Shown: positions 18,501-27,316, counted from the stretch's first letter. The stretch is DNA of 64,000 bases from Burkholderia multivorans ATCC BAA-247 (GCF_000959525.1 NZ_CP009832.1:2418001-2482000), one strand, 5' to 3'. The notes: generated by a model from the sequence alone, not told the origin. Made by a program: numbers and translations.

Positions 18501-19679
18501 GTAGCGGATGCCGGGCACCGTCAGCGAGGTCTCCGCGACGTTCGTCGCGAGCACGATCCGGCGCGCGTTCGACGGCTTGAAGACCTTGTCCTGATCGGCC
18601 GCCGACAGCCGCGCGAATAGCGGCAGGATCTCGGTATGCGGCGGATGATGCTTGCGCAGCGCCTCGGCCGCCTCGCGGATCTCGCGCTCGCCGGGCAGGA
18701 ACACGAGCACGTCGCCGGGGCCTTCGCGGCACAGCTCGTCGACCGCGTCGACGATCGCGTCCATCAGGTCGCGCTCGGCCTCGCGCGCGGTCTTCGCACG
18801 GTCCCGGCTCGCGGTGCCTTCCGCATGCTTGACGGCCGGCCGATCCTCGGCCACCGGGCGGTAGCGCACCTCGACCGGATACAGCCGCCCGCTGACCTCG
18901 ATCACGGGCGCCGGGTGCGCGTCGCTGCCGAAATGGCGCGCGAAGCGATCGGCGTCGATCGTCGCGGACGTGACGATCAGTTTCAGGTCCGGCCGCTTCG
19001 GCAGGATCTCCTTCAGATAGCCGAGCAGGAAATCGATGTTCAGGCTGCGTTCGTGCGCCTCGTCGATGATCAGCGTGTCGTACGCCTTCAGCAGCGGATC
19101 GGCCTGCGTCTCGGCGAGCAGGATGCCGTCCGTCATCAGCTTCACGGACGCGCCCGGCGCGAGATTGTCGGTGAAGCGCACCTTGTAGCCGACCACTTCT
19201 CCGAACGGCGTGCCGAGTTCCTCGGCGATCCGGCGGCCGGTCGACGATGCCGCGAGCCGGCGCGGCTGCGTATGGCCGATCAGTCCGGTGCCGCCCGCGC
19301 CGAGCCCGCGGCCCAGTTCCAGGCAGATCTTCGGCAGCTGCGTGGTCTTGCCCGAGCCCGTTTCGCCGCTGACGATCACGACCTGATGCGCGGCGATCGC
19401 GCGCGCAATCTCGTCGCGCCGGCCCGATACGGGCAGGCTTTCCGGGTAGGTGATCGGCGGAACGGGATTCGGTGCGACCGCCGCGCGCGGCGGCCGTTCG
19501 CGGCGCGGTGCGCGCGCGTCCTGCGGTTGCGCGGCGCGCGGCGGCTTGCCGGCCTGCTCGTCCTGCTGCCGGCGCGGCGGCTGGCCCTGCTGCCCGCGCG
19601 CGTCGGCCGCACCATCCGGGTGCCGGGCCGACGGCGCTTTTGCCCGCGTCGCCGCGGGACTTTTAGGTACATTCGACAT
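15543..19679 (-). CDS. hrpA: ATP-dependent RNA helicase HrpA (DEAH family)
   Basis: This 1378-residue DEAH/RHA helicase begins with about 80 Arg/Ala/Pro-rich residues. The helicase core has Walker A GETGSGKTTQLPK, the DEAH box DEAHERSLN and motif VI QRAGRCGRVADG. HA2, OB-fold and the long C-terminal DUF3418-like region of HrpA follow. In E. coli HrpA has been linked to ribosome rescue and mRNA processing. An insertion rich in Ala/Gly/Lys (encoded around 16400-16570) is low-complexity. Its start codon is 23 bases from that of divergent argA and has no Shine-Dalgarno sequence. Confidence 0.94.
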   Translation of the reverse strand: MSNVPKSPAATRAKAPSARHPDGAADARGQQGQPPRRQQDEQAGKPPRAAQPQDARAPRRERPPRAAVAPNPVPPITYPESLPVSGRRDEIARAIAAHQVVIVSGETGSGKTTQLPKICLELGRGLGAGGTGLIGHTQPRRLAASSTGRRIAEELGTPFGEVVGYKVRFTDNLAPGASVKLMTDGILLAETQADPLLKAYDTLIIDEAHERSLNIDFLLGYLKEILPKRPDLKLIVTSATIDADRFARHFGSDAHPAPVIEVSGRLYPVEVRYRPVAEDRPAVKHAEGTASRDRAKTAREAERDLMDAIVDAVDELCREGPGDVLVFLPGEREIREAAEALRKHHPPHTEILPLFARLSAADQDKVFKPSNARRIVLATNVAETSLTVPGIRYVVDTGLARVKRYSYRNKVEQLQVEPISQAAANQRAGRCGRVADGICIRLYDESDFQARARFTDPEILRSSLASVILRMKSLHLTAIESFPFLEPPPGRAIADGYQLLNELGAVDDDNALTPLGRELARLPLDPRVGRMILAARDQQSLREVLIIASALSVQDPRDRPIDAQEQADQAHRRFADERSEFLQWLKIWSWFEEAVAHKKSNRQLVDACRQNFLSHLRLREWRDVHSQLLTVVREHGWRLNESEATYEQVHLALLTGLLGNLGLKADDDPHYLGARGIKFYLWPGSALAKKAGRWVMAAELVETSRLYARCLAKIEPEWVEKVGAHLLKKSLSEPHWEKRPAQVSAFERATLYGLPIYHRRRVAFGRQDPARARELFIRGALVDGEFDTKLPFFAHNRKLLADIEQLEHKSRRQDVLVDDELIYAFYDHAIPAGIHTGAAFERWYRDEVKKSGQPDDKLRLLYLSRDDLMRHEAAGVTTELFPKRATMAGVEMALTYHFEPGSPRDGVTLAVPLYALNQVDARRCEWLVPGMLKEKVQLLLKSLPQKLRRHCVPLPDYAAGFVERTGRERFGAGGLVEALIADVREQTQVAMKAADFKLETLPAHLFMNFKVIDEHGRQLAMGRNLAQLRQELGAQAQQQFQKIAAASTLAVGADADGGTAPAASGEPAGKDGRGAKGGKTVAPQTLAAPEPGATALYENLTTWNFGKLPELLEIRRRGQTLYGYPALVDRGTHCDVEVFDSPEEAARIHRAGLRRLFALQLKEPIKYLEKNLPGLREMAMQYMSLGTQDELRDQLIDTALDRACLQDPLPDDDASFHARRDEGRSRLNLLAQEIARLVGQILTEYAGVVKKLAQAKPFAQAHADLQQQLSALIGKRFVIDTPYAQLVHFPRYLKGIALRIDKLKADPARDAKQLGELQPLVQQYQRAVSQRGGVVDPRLAEFRWLLEELRISLFAQELRTPMPVSVKRLYKVWESMQR

Positions 19680-19687
19680 GGGGGCGC

Positions 19688-19695
19688 ATTATAAT
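19688..19695. promoter_or_regulatory. Palindromic -10 shared by divergent hrpA and argA
   Basis: ATTATAAT gives TATAAT on both strands (plus 19690-19695, minus 19693-19688). Initiation 6-8 bases further on would fall within about 2 bases of each start codon (argA 19703, hrpA 19679), predicting leaderless mRNAs. No good -35 is seen for either. Confidence 0.65.
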
Positions 19696-19702
19696 CCCGC
19701 CC

Positions 19703-21082
19703 ATGAATTCCCAAACCGACCTCCCCCCGGCGCAGACCGCCGACGCGAACCTGCCGGCCGCCGACGATTCGGCCCTCAGGCACGCGCAGTTCGTCGACTG
19801 GATGCGTTCCGTCGCGCCCTATATCCACAAGTTCCGCAACAACACGTTCGTCGTGGGGTTCGGCGGCGAGGTGGTGCAGCAGGGGCTGCTGAACGCGCTC
19901 GTGTCCGACATCGCGCTGCTGCAGGCGATGGGCATCCAGATCGTGCTCGTGCACGGCTCGCGGCCGCAGGTCGAGGAGCAGCTGAACCTGCACGGCGTCG
20001 AATCGGAGTTTTCGCACGGGCTGCGGATCACCGATGCGCGCGCACTCGAATCGGCGAAGGAAGCGGCCGGCGAAGTGCGCCTCGACATCGAGGCCGCGAT
20101 CAGCCAGGGTCTGCCGAACTCGCCGATGGCGCATGCGCACATCAGCGTCGTGTCGGGCAACTTCGTCACCGCGCGGCCGGTCGGCATTCTCGACGGCGTC
20201 GATTTCGCGCACACGGGTATCGTGCGCAAGATCGACGCGGAGTCGATCCGCCATTCGCTCGCGAGCCGCAAGCTCGTGCTGCTGTCGCCGCTCGGCTTCT
20301 CGCCGACGGGCGAGGCGTTCAACCTGTCGATGGAAGACGTCGCGTCGGCCGCCGCGATCGCGCTACGCGCGGACAAGATCATCTTCCTGACGGACGGCCC
20401 GGGCATCGTCGACGACGCGGGCGAGCTGATCCGCGAAATGTCGCTCGACGCGGCGGCCGAACTGCTCGACTCGGGCAACATCCAGGGCGACGACGCCTTC
20501 TTTCTCAAGCATTCGATTCGCGCGTGCCGCGGCGGCGTCACGCGCGCGCACCTGATCCCGCAATCGCTCGACGGCAGCATGCTGCTCGAGCTGTTCCTGC
20601 ACGACGGCGTCGGCACGATGATCTCGTACGAGAACCTCGAGAGCCTGCGCGAGGCGACGCCGGACGACGTCGGCGGCATCCTGTCGCTGATCGAGCCGCT
20701 CGAGGCGGACGGCACGCTTGTGCGGCGCGGCCGCCACCAGATCGAACGCGACATCGATCATTTCTCGGTGATCGAGCACGACGGCGTGCTGTTCGGCTGC
20801 GCGGCGCTGTATCCGTACCAGCAGGAGAAGATCGGCGAAATGGCGTGCCTGACGGTCGCGCCGGAAGCGCAGGGCTCGGGCGACGGCGAGCGTCTGCTCA
20901 AGCGCATCGAGCAGCGTGCGCGTGCACGCGGCCTCACGCACATCTTCGTGCTCACGACGCGCACCGAGCACTGGTTCCTGAAGCGCGGCTTCGTCAAGGC
21001 GACGGTCGACGACCTGCCGGAAGACCGCCGCAAACTCTATAACTGGCAGCGCAAGTCGCTCGTGCTGATGAAGCAGCTCTGA
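19703..21082 (+). CDS. argA: N-acetylglutamate synthase (amino-acid N-acetyltransferase)
   Basis: This 459-residue classical ArgA catalyses the first step of arginine synthesis, acetylating glutamate with acetyl-CoA. It has an N-terminal amino-acid-kinase-like domain (about 30-290; [14 protein letters not shown]) that binds arginine in homologues, and a C-terminal GNAT domain (about 310-450; [18 protein letters not shown], the acetyl-CoA loop). Feedback inhibition by arginine is expected from the family. The ATG at 19703 follows a TATAAT box with about 7 bases in between and has no Shine-Dalgarno. yggX follows after 49 bases and may be cotranscribed. Confidence 0.94.
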   Translation: MNSQTDLPPAQTADANLPAADDSALRHAQFVDWMRSVAPYIHKFRNNTFVVGFGGEVVQQGLLNALVSDIALLQAMGIQIVLVHGSRPQVEEQLNLHGVESEFSHGLRITDARALESAKEAAGEVRLDIEAAISQGLPNSPMAHAHISVVSGNFVTARPVGILDGVDFAHTGIVRKIDAESIRHSLASRKLVLLSPLGFSPTGEAFNLSMEDVASAAAIALRADKIIFLTDGPGIVDDAGELIREMSLDAAAELLDSGNIQGDDAFFLKHSIRACRGGVTRAHLIPQSLDGSMLLELFLHDGVGTMISYENLESLREATPDDVGGILSLIEPLEADGTLVRRGRHQIERDIDHFSVIEHDGVLFGCAALYPYQQEKIGEMACLTVAPEAQGSGDGERLLKRIEQRARARGLTHIFVLTTRTEHWFLKRGFVKATVDDLPEDRRKLYNWQRKSLVLMKQL

Positions 21083-21131
21083 GCGCAGGCACGCCTGCCC
21101 TCCCCCAGACCGATTACAGGAGAAGTACACG

Positions 21132-21407
21132 ATGGCTCGAATGATTCAATGCGCGAAGCTCGGCAAGGAAGCCGAAGGCCTCGATTTCCCGCCGCTGCCG
21201 GGCGAACTCGGCAAGCGCATTTACGAGAACGTCTCGAAGGAGGCCTGGCAGGGCTGGCTCAAGCAGCAGACGATGCTCATCAACGAAAACCGTCTGAACA
21301 TGGCCGACCCGCGCGCGCGCCAGTATCTGATGAAGCAGACCGAGAAGTACTTCTTCGGCGAAGGCGCGGATCAGGCGTCCGGCTACGTGCCGCCCACCGA
21401 AGGCTGA
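21132..21407 (+). CDS. yggX: Probable Fe(II)-trafficking protein YggX
   Basis: This 91-residue small cytosolic protein of the YggX family protects Fe-S clusters from oxidative damage in enterics. It starts [18 protein letters not shown], with the family's conserved Cys7, followed by the typical [15 protein letters not shown] and [14 protein letters not shown] segments. The length matches the family exactly. A GGAGAAG Shine-Dalgarno lies 5-11 bases upstream of the ATG. It sits 49 bases after argA and is followed by a terminator. Confidence 0.95.
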   Translation: MARMIQCAKLGKEAEGLDFPPLPGELGKRIYENVSKEAWQGWLKQQTMLINENRLNMADPRARQYLMKQTEKYFFGEGADQASGYVPPTEG

Positions 21408-21459
21408 CGTGCGACAGGCGGGGCCGCGGCACAGCGCGCGGCCCGTGCCCAAAACGAGG

Positions 21460-21489
21460 CGGCACCGCGCATCGCACGGTGCCGTTTTT
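21460..21489 (+). terminator. Terminator after yggX
   Basis: An 8-bp stem (21460-21467 with 21477-21484) is followed by five T. It ends the argA-yggX transcription unit. Confidence 0.85.
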
Positions 21490-21547
21490 CATTGGCGAGG
21501 CCGCATGTGCGGCGGCGCGAGTGGCGACCCTGCCGTGCCGCACGCGA

Positions 21548-22954
21548 TCATGCGGTTTCCCCGGCCGGCTTCAGCCTGCGCGCGTCGTCGCGCGGGGCCG
21601 CCGCGTCGCCGGCCGGCTCGGCCGCCCATTCGGCTGCATCGCTACGCTCGGCGCTCGACAACGCGTCCGCGCGATGGCCGGTGCGATTGAGCAGCGCGAT
21701 CATGCAGACGAGCGACACGAGCGCGTAGATGCCCGACGCGATCGCGACGCCGACGATGCTGCCGGTCGAATTCAGGATCGCCTGCGCGAGCACCGGCGTG
21801 CCGCCGCCGACGACGAGCGCACTCAACTGATACGCGAGCGACAGCCCCGTATAGCGGACATTGGCCGGAAACACGCGTGCGAGCACCCCGCCGACCGCCC
21901 CGTAGAACATCGCGGACGGAATCGTCGAGATGCACATCCCCGCGACCGCGACCCAGTACGAACCGGTGCCGACCGCGTGGAACATCAGCGGCATCAGCAC
22001 GATTTCCGGAATCAGGATCCAGCACATCGCGCGGCGCATGTCGACCTTCGACACGAACCACGCGCCGACCGGCTGCATCAAGAACTGCACGACGAGCGAC
22101 ATCGAGAGGATGCCGAGGAACGTGCCCTGCGCGTAGCCGAGTTCCTTCGTCGCCCACGACAGCGCGAACGTGCTGCGGAAATACGTGACGTTGATCACCG
22201 GCAGCGTGCCGGCCGCGAGCAGCACGACGACCCAGTGATCGCGCACGACCTCGCGCAGCGGCAGTTTCACGGTGCGCTTGCGTGCGAGTACGCGCTGCAT
22301 GTCGGCCGACTCCTCGAGCTTCAGCCGGATCACCATCCCGACGATCACGAGCACCGCCGACAGCAGGAACGGAATGCGCCAGCCCCACATCAGGAAATCG
22401 GGCGTCGGCATCGCGCTCAGCGCGAAGAACGCGCCCGTCGCGAGCAGGTTGCCGGTCGGCGAGCCCTGCTGCGCGAATGCCGCGTAGAGGATGCTCTTGT
22501 GCTTTGGCGCGTTCTCGCTCGCGATCAGCACCGCGCCGCCCCACTCGCCACCGACCGCGATGCCCTGCAGCACGCGCAGCACGACGAGGCCCGCCGGCGC
22601 CCATACGCCGATCTGCGCGTAGGTCGGCAGCAGGCCGATGCCGGTCGTCGCGAGCCCCATCATCACGAGCGTGATGACGAGCGCGGTCTTGCGGCCGACG
22701 CGGTCGCCGAGATGGCCGAAGACGATGCCGCCGAGCGGCCGCGCGGCGAAGCCGGCCCAGAACGTGACGAACGCGAGCAGCGTCGCGACGCCCGCGTCCA
22801 TGTCGCTCGAAAAGAACACTTTGCCGAACACGAGCGCGGCGGCCGTGCCGTAGATATAGAAGTCGTACCACTCGATCGTCGTGCCGACGAAGGCCGCGAA
22901 CGCGGCGCGGCCGGGCTTCGCGGGCAATGCGGGTTGGGTGTGCGGACCGCTCAT
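21548..22954 (-). CDS. MFS transporter, metabolite:H+ symporter (MHS) family
   Basis: This 468-residue 12-helix permease is of the MHS type (relatives: KgtP, ShiA, ProP). The signature GTTIEWYDFYIYG sits in helix 1 and GHLGDRVGRKTALV in loop 2-3. It imports an organic acid or zwitterion with protons; the substrate is unknown. I chose the second ATG (22954; MSGPHTQP) because GGAGA lies at the right distance before it. An ATG at 22966 is also in frame. It is 83 bases after the CoA-transferase gene on the same strand, so it probably imports the substrate of that pathway. Confidence 0.87.
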   Translation of the reverse strand: MSGPHTQPALPAKPGRAAFAAFVGTTIEWYDFYIYGTAAALVFGKVFFSSDMDAGVATLLAFVTFWAGFAARPLGGIVFGHLGDRVGRKTALVITLVMMGLATTGIGLLPTYAQIGVWAPAGLVVLRVLQGIAVGGEWGGAVLIASENAPKHKSILYAAFAQQGSPTGNLLATGAFFALSAMPTPDFLMWGWRIPFLLSAVLVIVGMVIRLKLEESADMQRVLARKRTVKLPLREVVRDHWVVVLLAAGTLPVINVTYFRSTFALSWATKELGYAQGTFLGILSMSLVVQFLMQPVGAWFVSKVDMRRAMCWILIPEIVLMPLMFHAVGTGSYWVAVAGMCISTIPSAMFYGAVGGVLARVFPANVRYTGLSLAYQLSALVVGGGTPVLAQAILNSTGSIVGVAIASGIYALVSLVCMIALLNRTGHRADALSSAERSDAAEWAAEPAGDAAAPRDDARRLKPAGETA

Positions 22955-23037
22955 CGATGTCTCCATGTTTGTTGTCGGCGGCGCGATGCGGCGCGCCGTC
23001 CGTGCGGCCGGGATCGCCGCCGGCCGGCGGCGGCTCG

Positions 23038-24294
23038 TCAGCCGTGCGGTTCGCTCCCGGCGGCGCGTTCGGCGCAAACCTCGCCGCCGGCCGCTTGCTC
23101 ACCGGACGCGTCCTTTAGCACGCCGGCATCGAACAGTTGCTGCTGCAGCGCCGGGTCGACGCCCAGCCGATCGAGTACCGCGCGCGTATCGCTGCCGAGT
23201 GCGGGCGGCGGCCGCCGATAGGTGGCCGGCGTGCGCGAGAGCTTCACCGGCGAGGCGGTGCCGCGATACGCGCCGATCTCGACGAACAGGTTGCGGTGCA
23301 GCGCATGCGGATCGCGCGCGACGTCGGCGACCGTACGCACGGGCCCGCACGGCACGCCCGCGGCCATCAGGTCGCGCGCGAGCGGTTCGCACGCATGCGC
23401 GGCGAGCCGCGCCTCCAGCGCGGCCTTCAATTCCGCGCGGTGCGCGCAGCGGCTGCGGTTGTCGACGAAGCGCGGATCGTCAGCCAGCGCCGGCACGCCG
23501 AGATGCCCAACGAGCCGCGCGAACTGCCGATCGTTGCCAACCGCAAGAAAGATCGGGACGGTCGCCGTCCGGTAGCTGTCGTACGGCGCGATGTTCGGAT
23601 GCGCGTTGCCGCTGCGCTCGGGCACGCGCGCCGAGCCGAAGAAGTTCGGCAAATGCGGATGCAGCAGCGACACGCCGCAGTCGTACAGCGCGATGTCGAC
23701 CGACTGACCGCGCCCGCTCTTCTCGCGCTCGGCGAGCGCGAGCAGGATGCCGGCCAGCGCGTTGAGGCCCGTCACCATGTCGACGATCGGCAGGCCGATG
23801 CGCGTCGCGTCGCCGTCGCGCTCGCCGTTCACGCTCATCAACCCCGCCATCGCCTGGATCACCGCGTCGTAGCCCGGCAAGCCGCCAAGCGGGCCGTCGG
23901 CGCCGAAACCCGTCACTGCACAGTGGATCAGCCTCGGGAAACGCGGCTGCAGGTCGCGCGTATAGTCCATCCCCCAGCGCGCGAGCGTACCGGGCTTGAA
24001 GTTCTCGACCAGCACGTCGGCGTCCTCCAACAGCCGCCAGAGGATCGCGCGCCCTTGGTCGCGCGACAGGTCGAGCGCGAGCCCTTCCTTGTTGCGGTTC
24101 ACGCCCAAGAAGTACCACGCGGTGTCGCCCGCGAACGGCGGCCCCCAGCCGCGCGTCTCGTCGCCGGCGGGCGGTTCGATCTTGATGACCGTCGCACCGT
24201 GGTCGGCGAGTGCCTGCGTGCAGTACGGGCCGCCGAGCACGCGGCTCAGGTCGACGACCTTGAGGCCGTCCAGTGCGCCACGCGAAGCGTTCAT
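23038..24294 (-). CDS. CaiB/BaiF family CoA-transferase
   Basis: This 418-residue class III CoA-transferase has the N-terminal LKVVDLSRVLGGPYC start of the family and ENFKPGTLARWGMDY. The catalytic Asp is Asp172 in PIVDMVTG, aligned with Asp169 of formyl-CoA transferase. It would move CoA from an acyl-CoA donor to a free carboxylic acid. The ATG overlaps the stop of the acyl-CoA dehydrogenase gene by 4 bases, so translation is coupled. The natural acid is unknown; candidates are short dicarboxylic or branched acids that the neighbouring dehydrogenase oxidises. Confidence 0.88.
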   Translation of the reverse strand: MNASRGALDGLKVVDLSRVLGGPYCTQALADHGATVIKIEPPAGDETRGWGPPFAGDTAWYFLGVNRNKEGLALDLSRDQGRAILWRLLEDADVLVENFKPGTLARWGMDYTRDLQPRFPRLIHCAVTGFGADGPLGGLPGYDAVIQAMAGLMSVNGERDGDATRIGLPIVDMVTGLNALAGILLALAEREKSGRGQSVDIALYDCGVSLLHPHLPNFFGSARVPERSGNAHPNIAPYDSYRTATVPIFLAVGNDRQFARLVGHLGVPALADDPRFVDNRSRCAHRAELKAALEARLAAHACEPLARDLMAAGVPCGPVRTVADVARDPHALHRNLFVEIGAYRGTASPVKLSRTPATYRRPPPALGSDTRAVLDRLGVDPALQQQLFDAGVLKDASGEQAAGGEVCAERAAGSEPHG

Positions 24295-26042
24295 CGCTCG
24301 ACCTCCGGCAGCAGGTCGAGCGCGACGTCGAGCGACACCGGCGCGCCGCGCAGCAAGGTGTCGAACGCCGCGGCTTCGTCGTCGCGCGACGCCGGTGCGA
24401 GCGGATCGACGGGCAGCAGCTTGTGGCGCACGAGCAGATGCGCGAGCGCGAGACGGCGGTAATCGGGCGCGAGCCGCGCGCCCTCGCACGCCATCAGCAC
24501 GACCGCGCTCGCGTAGTACAGCGCGGAAGCCGCCTGCCGCACGCACGCGTCGTCGCCGTCGGCCGCGACGCGCGCGAGCCCGTCGCAAGCGCGCGCCAGA
24601 ATGCGCCGCAGCGCGGCGCGGCTCGCGTCCGGCAGCGGCGCCGCGCCGAGCCGGTCGCCGAGGAACGTGCGCAACGCGTCGAGCGCCTGCTCGCGCCGCG
24701 CGGCGCGCGCGACGTCGAGCGCGACGATATTGCTCGTGCCTTCCCAGATCGAGCCGAGATGGGCGTCGCGCACGAGCCGCGCATCGCTCCACTCCTCGAT
24801 GTAGCCGGTGCCGCCGCGCACCTCCATCGCATCGCCCGTCACGCGCCGCGCATCGCGACACGCGCGGAACTTGATCAGCGGCGTCAGGATCCGCACGCAG
24901 CGCGCCGCCTGCTCGTCGCCTGCATCGGCCTGCGGCAGCAGCAGCGCGATCTGCATGAACATCGTGCGCGCGGCCTCGGCCGGCAGCAGCATCTTCATCA
25001 GCTGACGCTGCATCAGCGGCATGTCGATCAGCTTGCGGCCGAACGCTTCGCGATGCGCGGCCACGTGCAGCGCCTCGTTCATCGCGCGTCGCATCAGCCC
25101 GGCCGCGCGCACGCCGTTCGACAGTCGCGACATGTTGATCATGTCCGCCATCTGGTGAAAGCCGCGCCCGATTTCGCCGATCAGATACGCATGCGCACCG
25201 TCGAGCACGATCTCGCCGCTCGCCATCGAACGGCTGCCGAGCTTGTCCTTGAGCCGCACGATCCGGTAATGATTGCGCGTGCCGTCCGCTAGCGTCTTAG
25301 GCAGCAGGAACAAGGCGAGCCCGTGAATGCCGTCCGGCGCGCCGTCGGGGCGCGCGAGCACCATCGCGAGATCGGCGTCCGCGTTCGAGCAGAACCATTT
25401 GTCGCCGTATAGCCGCCACACGGTGTCGCCGTGCGCGTCGGTGTCGCGTGCGGCGCGCGTCGCGATCCGGCCGACGTCCGAGCCGGCCGCCTGCTCCGTC
25501 ATGAACATCGCGCCCTGGTACAGCGTGTCGAAGTCGCGCGACGCGAGCATCGGCAGATAGCGCGCCACCAGTTCACGATCGCCGAAGCGGCGCAGCGTGC
25601 GCGTCAGCGAGTCGGTCATGCTGACCGGGCAGCACAGTCCGAATTCCGCCTGCACGAACAGAAAGGTCAGCGCGTACTTGACGAGCGGCGGCGCGGCGTC
25701 CGGCTGATGGCTGAGCGCCGAGAGCCCGAGCTCCGAATACGCGACGCGTTCGAGCGCGACGTACGCCGGATCCTTGTCGATCCGCTGCACGGCCTCGCCG
25801 CGCCGATTGCGATGCTCGAGCACCGGCGGATGCTTATCCGCGCGCGAAGCCCATTCATCGAGTTCGCCCGACACGCGCGCGCCGAGCGCGCGAAGCTGCG
25901 GTTCGAGTTCGGTGTAGTGCGCATCGCCGAGATGCAGCCTCAGCAACGCGCCGAGATCGGGATCGACGGAAAAGAAGTTGAGGCCCCGGCTGTCGGGGAT
26001 ATTGGACGCGCCGGCGGCCGGCGTGTGCGCTGTGTCGTTCAT
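24291..26042 (-). CDS. Acyl-CoA dehydrogenase family protein, long form
   Basis: This 583-residue FAD-dependent acyl-CoA dehydrogenase homologue has MFMTEQAAGSDVG and WFCSNADADLAMVLARPDG in the middle domain and MEVRGGTGYIEEWSDARLVRDAHLGSIW-like sequence in the C-terminal helical domain. It is about 180 residues longer than typical 400-residue members. The extra length is at both ends: about 150 residues before the FAD domain and about 90 after. That resembles the AidB-like/long ACAD class. The ATG giving MNDTAHTP was chosen because upstream sequence is low-complexity. It is first in a three-gene operon with a divergent LysR regulator. Confidence 0.85.
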   Translation of the reverse strand: MNDTAHTPAAGASNIPDSRGLNFFSVDPDLGALLRLHLGDAHYTELEPQLRALGARVSGELDEWASRADKHPPVLEHRNRRGEAVQRIDKDPAYVALERVAYSELGLSALSHQPDAAPPLVKYALTFLFVQAEFGLCCPVSMTDSLTRTLRRFGDRELVARYLPMLASRDFDTLYQGAMFMTEQAAGSDVGRIATRAARDTDAHGDTVWRLYGDKWFCSNADADLAMVLARPDGAPDGIHGLALFLLPKTLADGTRNHYRIVRLKDKLGSRSMASGEIVLDGAHAYLIGEIGRGFHQMADMINMSRLSNGVRAAGLMRRAMNEALHVAAHREAFGRKLIDMPLMQRQLMKMLLPAEAARTMFMQIALLLPQADAGDEQAARCVRILTPLIKFRACRDARRVTGDAMEVRGGTGYIEEWSDARLVRDAHLGSIWEGTSNIVALDVARAARREQALDALRTFLGDRLGAAPLPDASRAALRRILARACDGLARVAADGDDACVRQAASALYYASAVVLMACEGARLAPDYRRLALAHLLVRHKLLPVDPLAPASRDDEAAAFDTLLRGAPVSLDVALDLLPEVER

Positions 26043-26176
26043 GTGCGTCTCCGATGTGCGCCGGCGTCGCGGCGTGTCGCGCGAGCCGGTCTCGTGCCGG
26101 GCGATTGCCCGGCGCCGATGCGCGGCCGGCAATCGCGGCGCGCGGTGTCAGGCGTTTCGGACAGCGTAGGCCTGCG

Positions 26177-26231
26177 GTCGATAAGCGTCCAATACAGGAT
26201 TTATTCGGTACGATAGATATCGCTTATCGAC
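26177..26231. promoter_or_regulatory. 11-bp inverted repeat, probable LysR operator
   Basis: GTCGATAAGCG (26177-26187) and CGCTTATCGAC (26221-26231) are perfect inverted repeats with centres 44 bases apart. They lie between the LysR gene and the divergent acyl-CoA dehydrogenase operon. A tract with TATCTATCG lies just left of the right arm. Confidence 0.7.
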
Positions 26232-26253
26232 GCGCGGACGAGGAGGACACACG

Positions 26254-27156
26254 ATGGAACTGAGGCAGTTGCGCTACTTCGTGGCGGTCGCCGAAGAACT
26301 GCATTTCGGGCGCGCGGCGAAGCGCCTGTTCATCTCGCAGCCGGCGCTGAGTTTCGACATCCGCAAGTTCGAGGAGACGCTCGGCGTGCAGCTGCTGTCG
26401 CGCACGAACAAGGCCGTCGCGCTGACCAACGCGGGCGAAGTGCTGCTCGGCGAAGCGCGCCGGCTGCTGCTGCAGGCCGCCGAAGCGGAACGGCTGACGG
26501 TGCGGTCCGCATCCGGTCTCGCGGGCCGGCTGCGGATCGGCTTCGTCCACTCTATGCTCTATCGCGGGCTGCCCGATGCGGTACGTCGCTTCGAGGCCGA
26601 TTACCCCGGCGTCGAGATCGTCCTGAGCGAGATGAACACGCAGGCGCAAGTGCAGGCCGTGCAGCGCGGCCAGATCGACCTCGGCTATGCACACTGGGGC
26701 CGCTTTCCGCCCGAGGTCGAATCGGCGCCCGTCTATGCGGAGCCGTTCGTCTGCTGCCTGCCGGCCGCACATCCGTTCGCGCGGCGCAGAAAGATCGCGC
26801 TCGCGGCACTCGCCGCGGAACCGTTCATCCTGTTTCCGCGCGACGCCGCACCGCACTATCACGATCTGATCATCGCGCAGTGCGTGAACGCCGGGTTCAG
26901 CCCGGTGATTCGCCACGAGGCGCGGCTGTGGCAGACGATCCTGTCGATGATCGAGTTCGGCATGGGCATTGCGCTCGTGCCGCGCGTACTGCAGCAGGCG
27001 AACAGCGAGCGGCTCGCGTTCCGGCCGCTGAAGGACGCGTCGCTCGAATCGCGCACGCTCGAGCTGAAACGCAGCGGCAGCGCGGAGCCGGTCGCGCTGC
27101 GCTTCGCCGAATATGTGCGCGCGTCGATCGATGCGCTCCCGGCACGCGCGCGCTGA
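26254..27156 (+). CDS. LysR-family transcriptional regulator (CbnR/CatR-like)
   Basis: This 300-residue LysR regulator has an N-terminal winged helix-turn-helix (MELRQLRYFVAVAEELHFGRAA; SQPALSFDIRKFEETLG) and a C-terminal effector-binding domain of the CbnR/CatR type. An AGGAGG-like sequence (GAGGAGG, 26238-26244) lies 10-15 bases before the ATG. It is divergent from the acyl-CoA dehydrogenase/CoA-transferase/MHS operon, so it probably controls that operon and itself through the inverted repeat in the gap. The effector is likely the substrate or an acyl-CoA intermediate. Confidence 0.9.
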   Translation: MELRQLRYFVAVAEELHFGRAAKRLFISQPALSFDIRKFEETLGVQLLSRTNKAVALTNAGEVLLGEARRLLLQAAEAERLTVRSASGLAGRLRIGFVHSMLYRGLPDAVRRFEADYPGVEIVLSEMNTQAQVQAVQRGQIDLGYAHWGRFPPEVESAPVYAEPFVCCLPAAHPFARRRKIALAALAAEPFILFPRDAAPHYHDLIIAQCVNAGFSPVIRHEARLWQTILSMIEFGMGIALVPRVLQQANSERLAFRPLKDASLESRTLELKRSGSAEPVALRFAEYVRASIDALPARAR

Positions 27157-27275
27157 TGATGCCGGCCGCGGCGTGGCGACGGCGCGTTCGGCGTGTGGAA
27201 CTGTTCGAAAACGAGCGTCGCAGCCGGACCTCGGCCTGCCCCGCGCATGCGCTCAAAAAAATTTGCAGAAAGGGC

Positions 27276-27304
27276 TTTACGAACCCAAAAAGCTCTGACA
27301 TAAT
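27276..27304 (+). promoter_or_regulatory. Sigma-70 promoter of tRNA-Val
   Basis: TTTACG (27276-27281) and CATAAT (27299-27304) are separated by 17 bases. The predicted start is about 6 bases before the mature tRNA. Confidence 0.75.
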
Positions 27305-27316
27305 TTCAGCTTCTTT

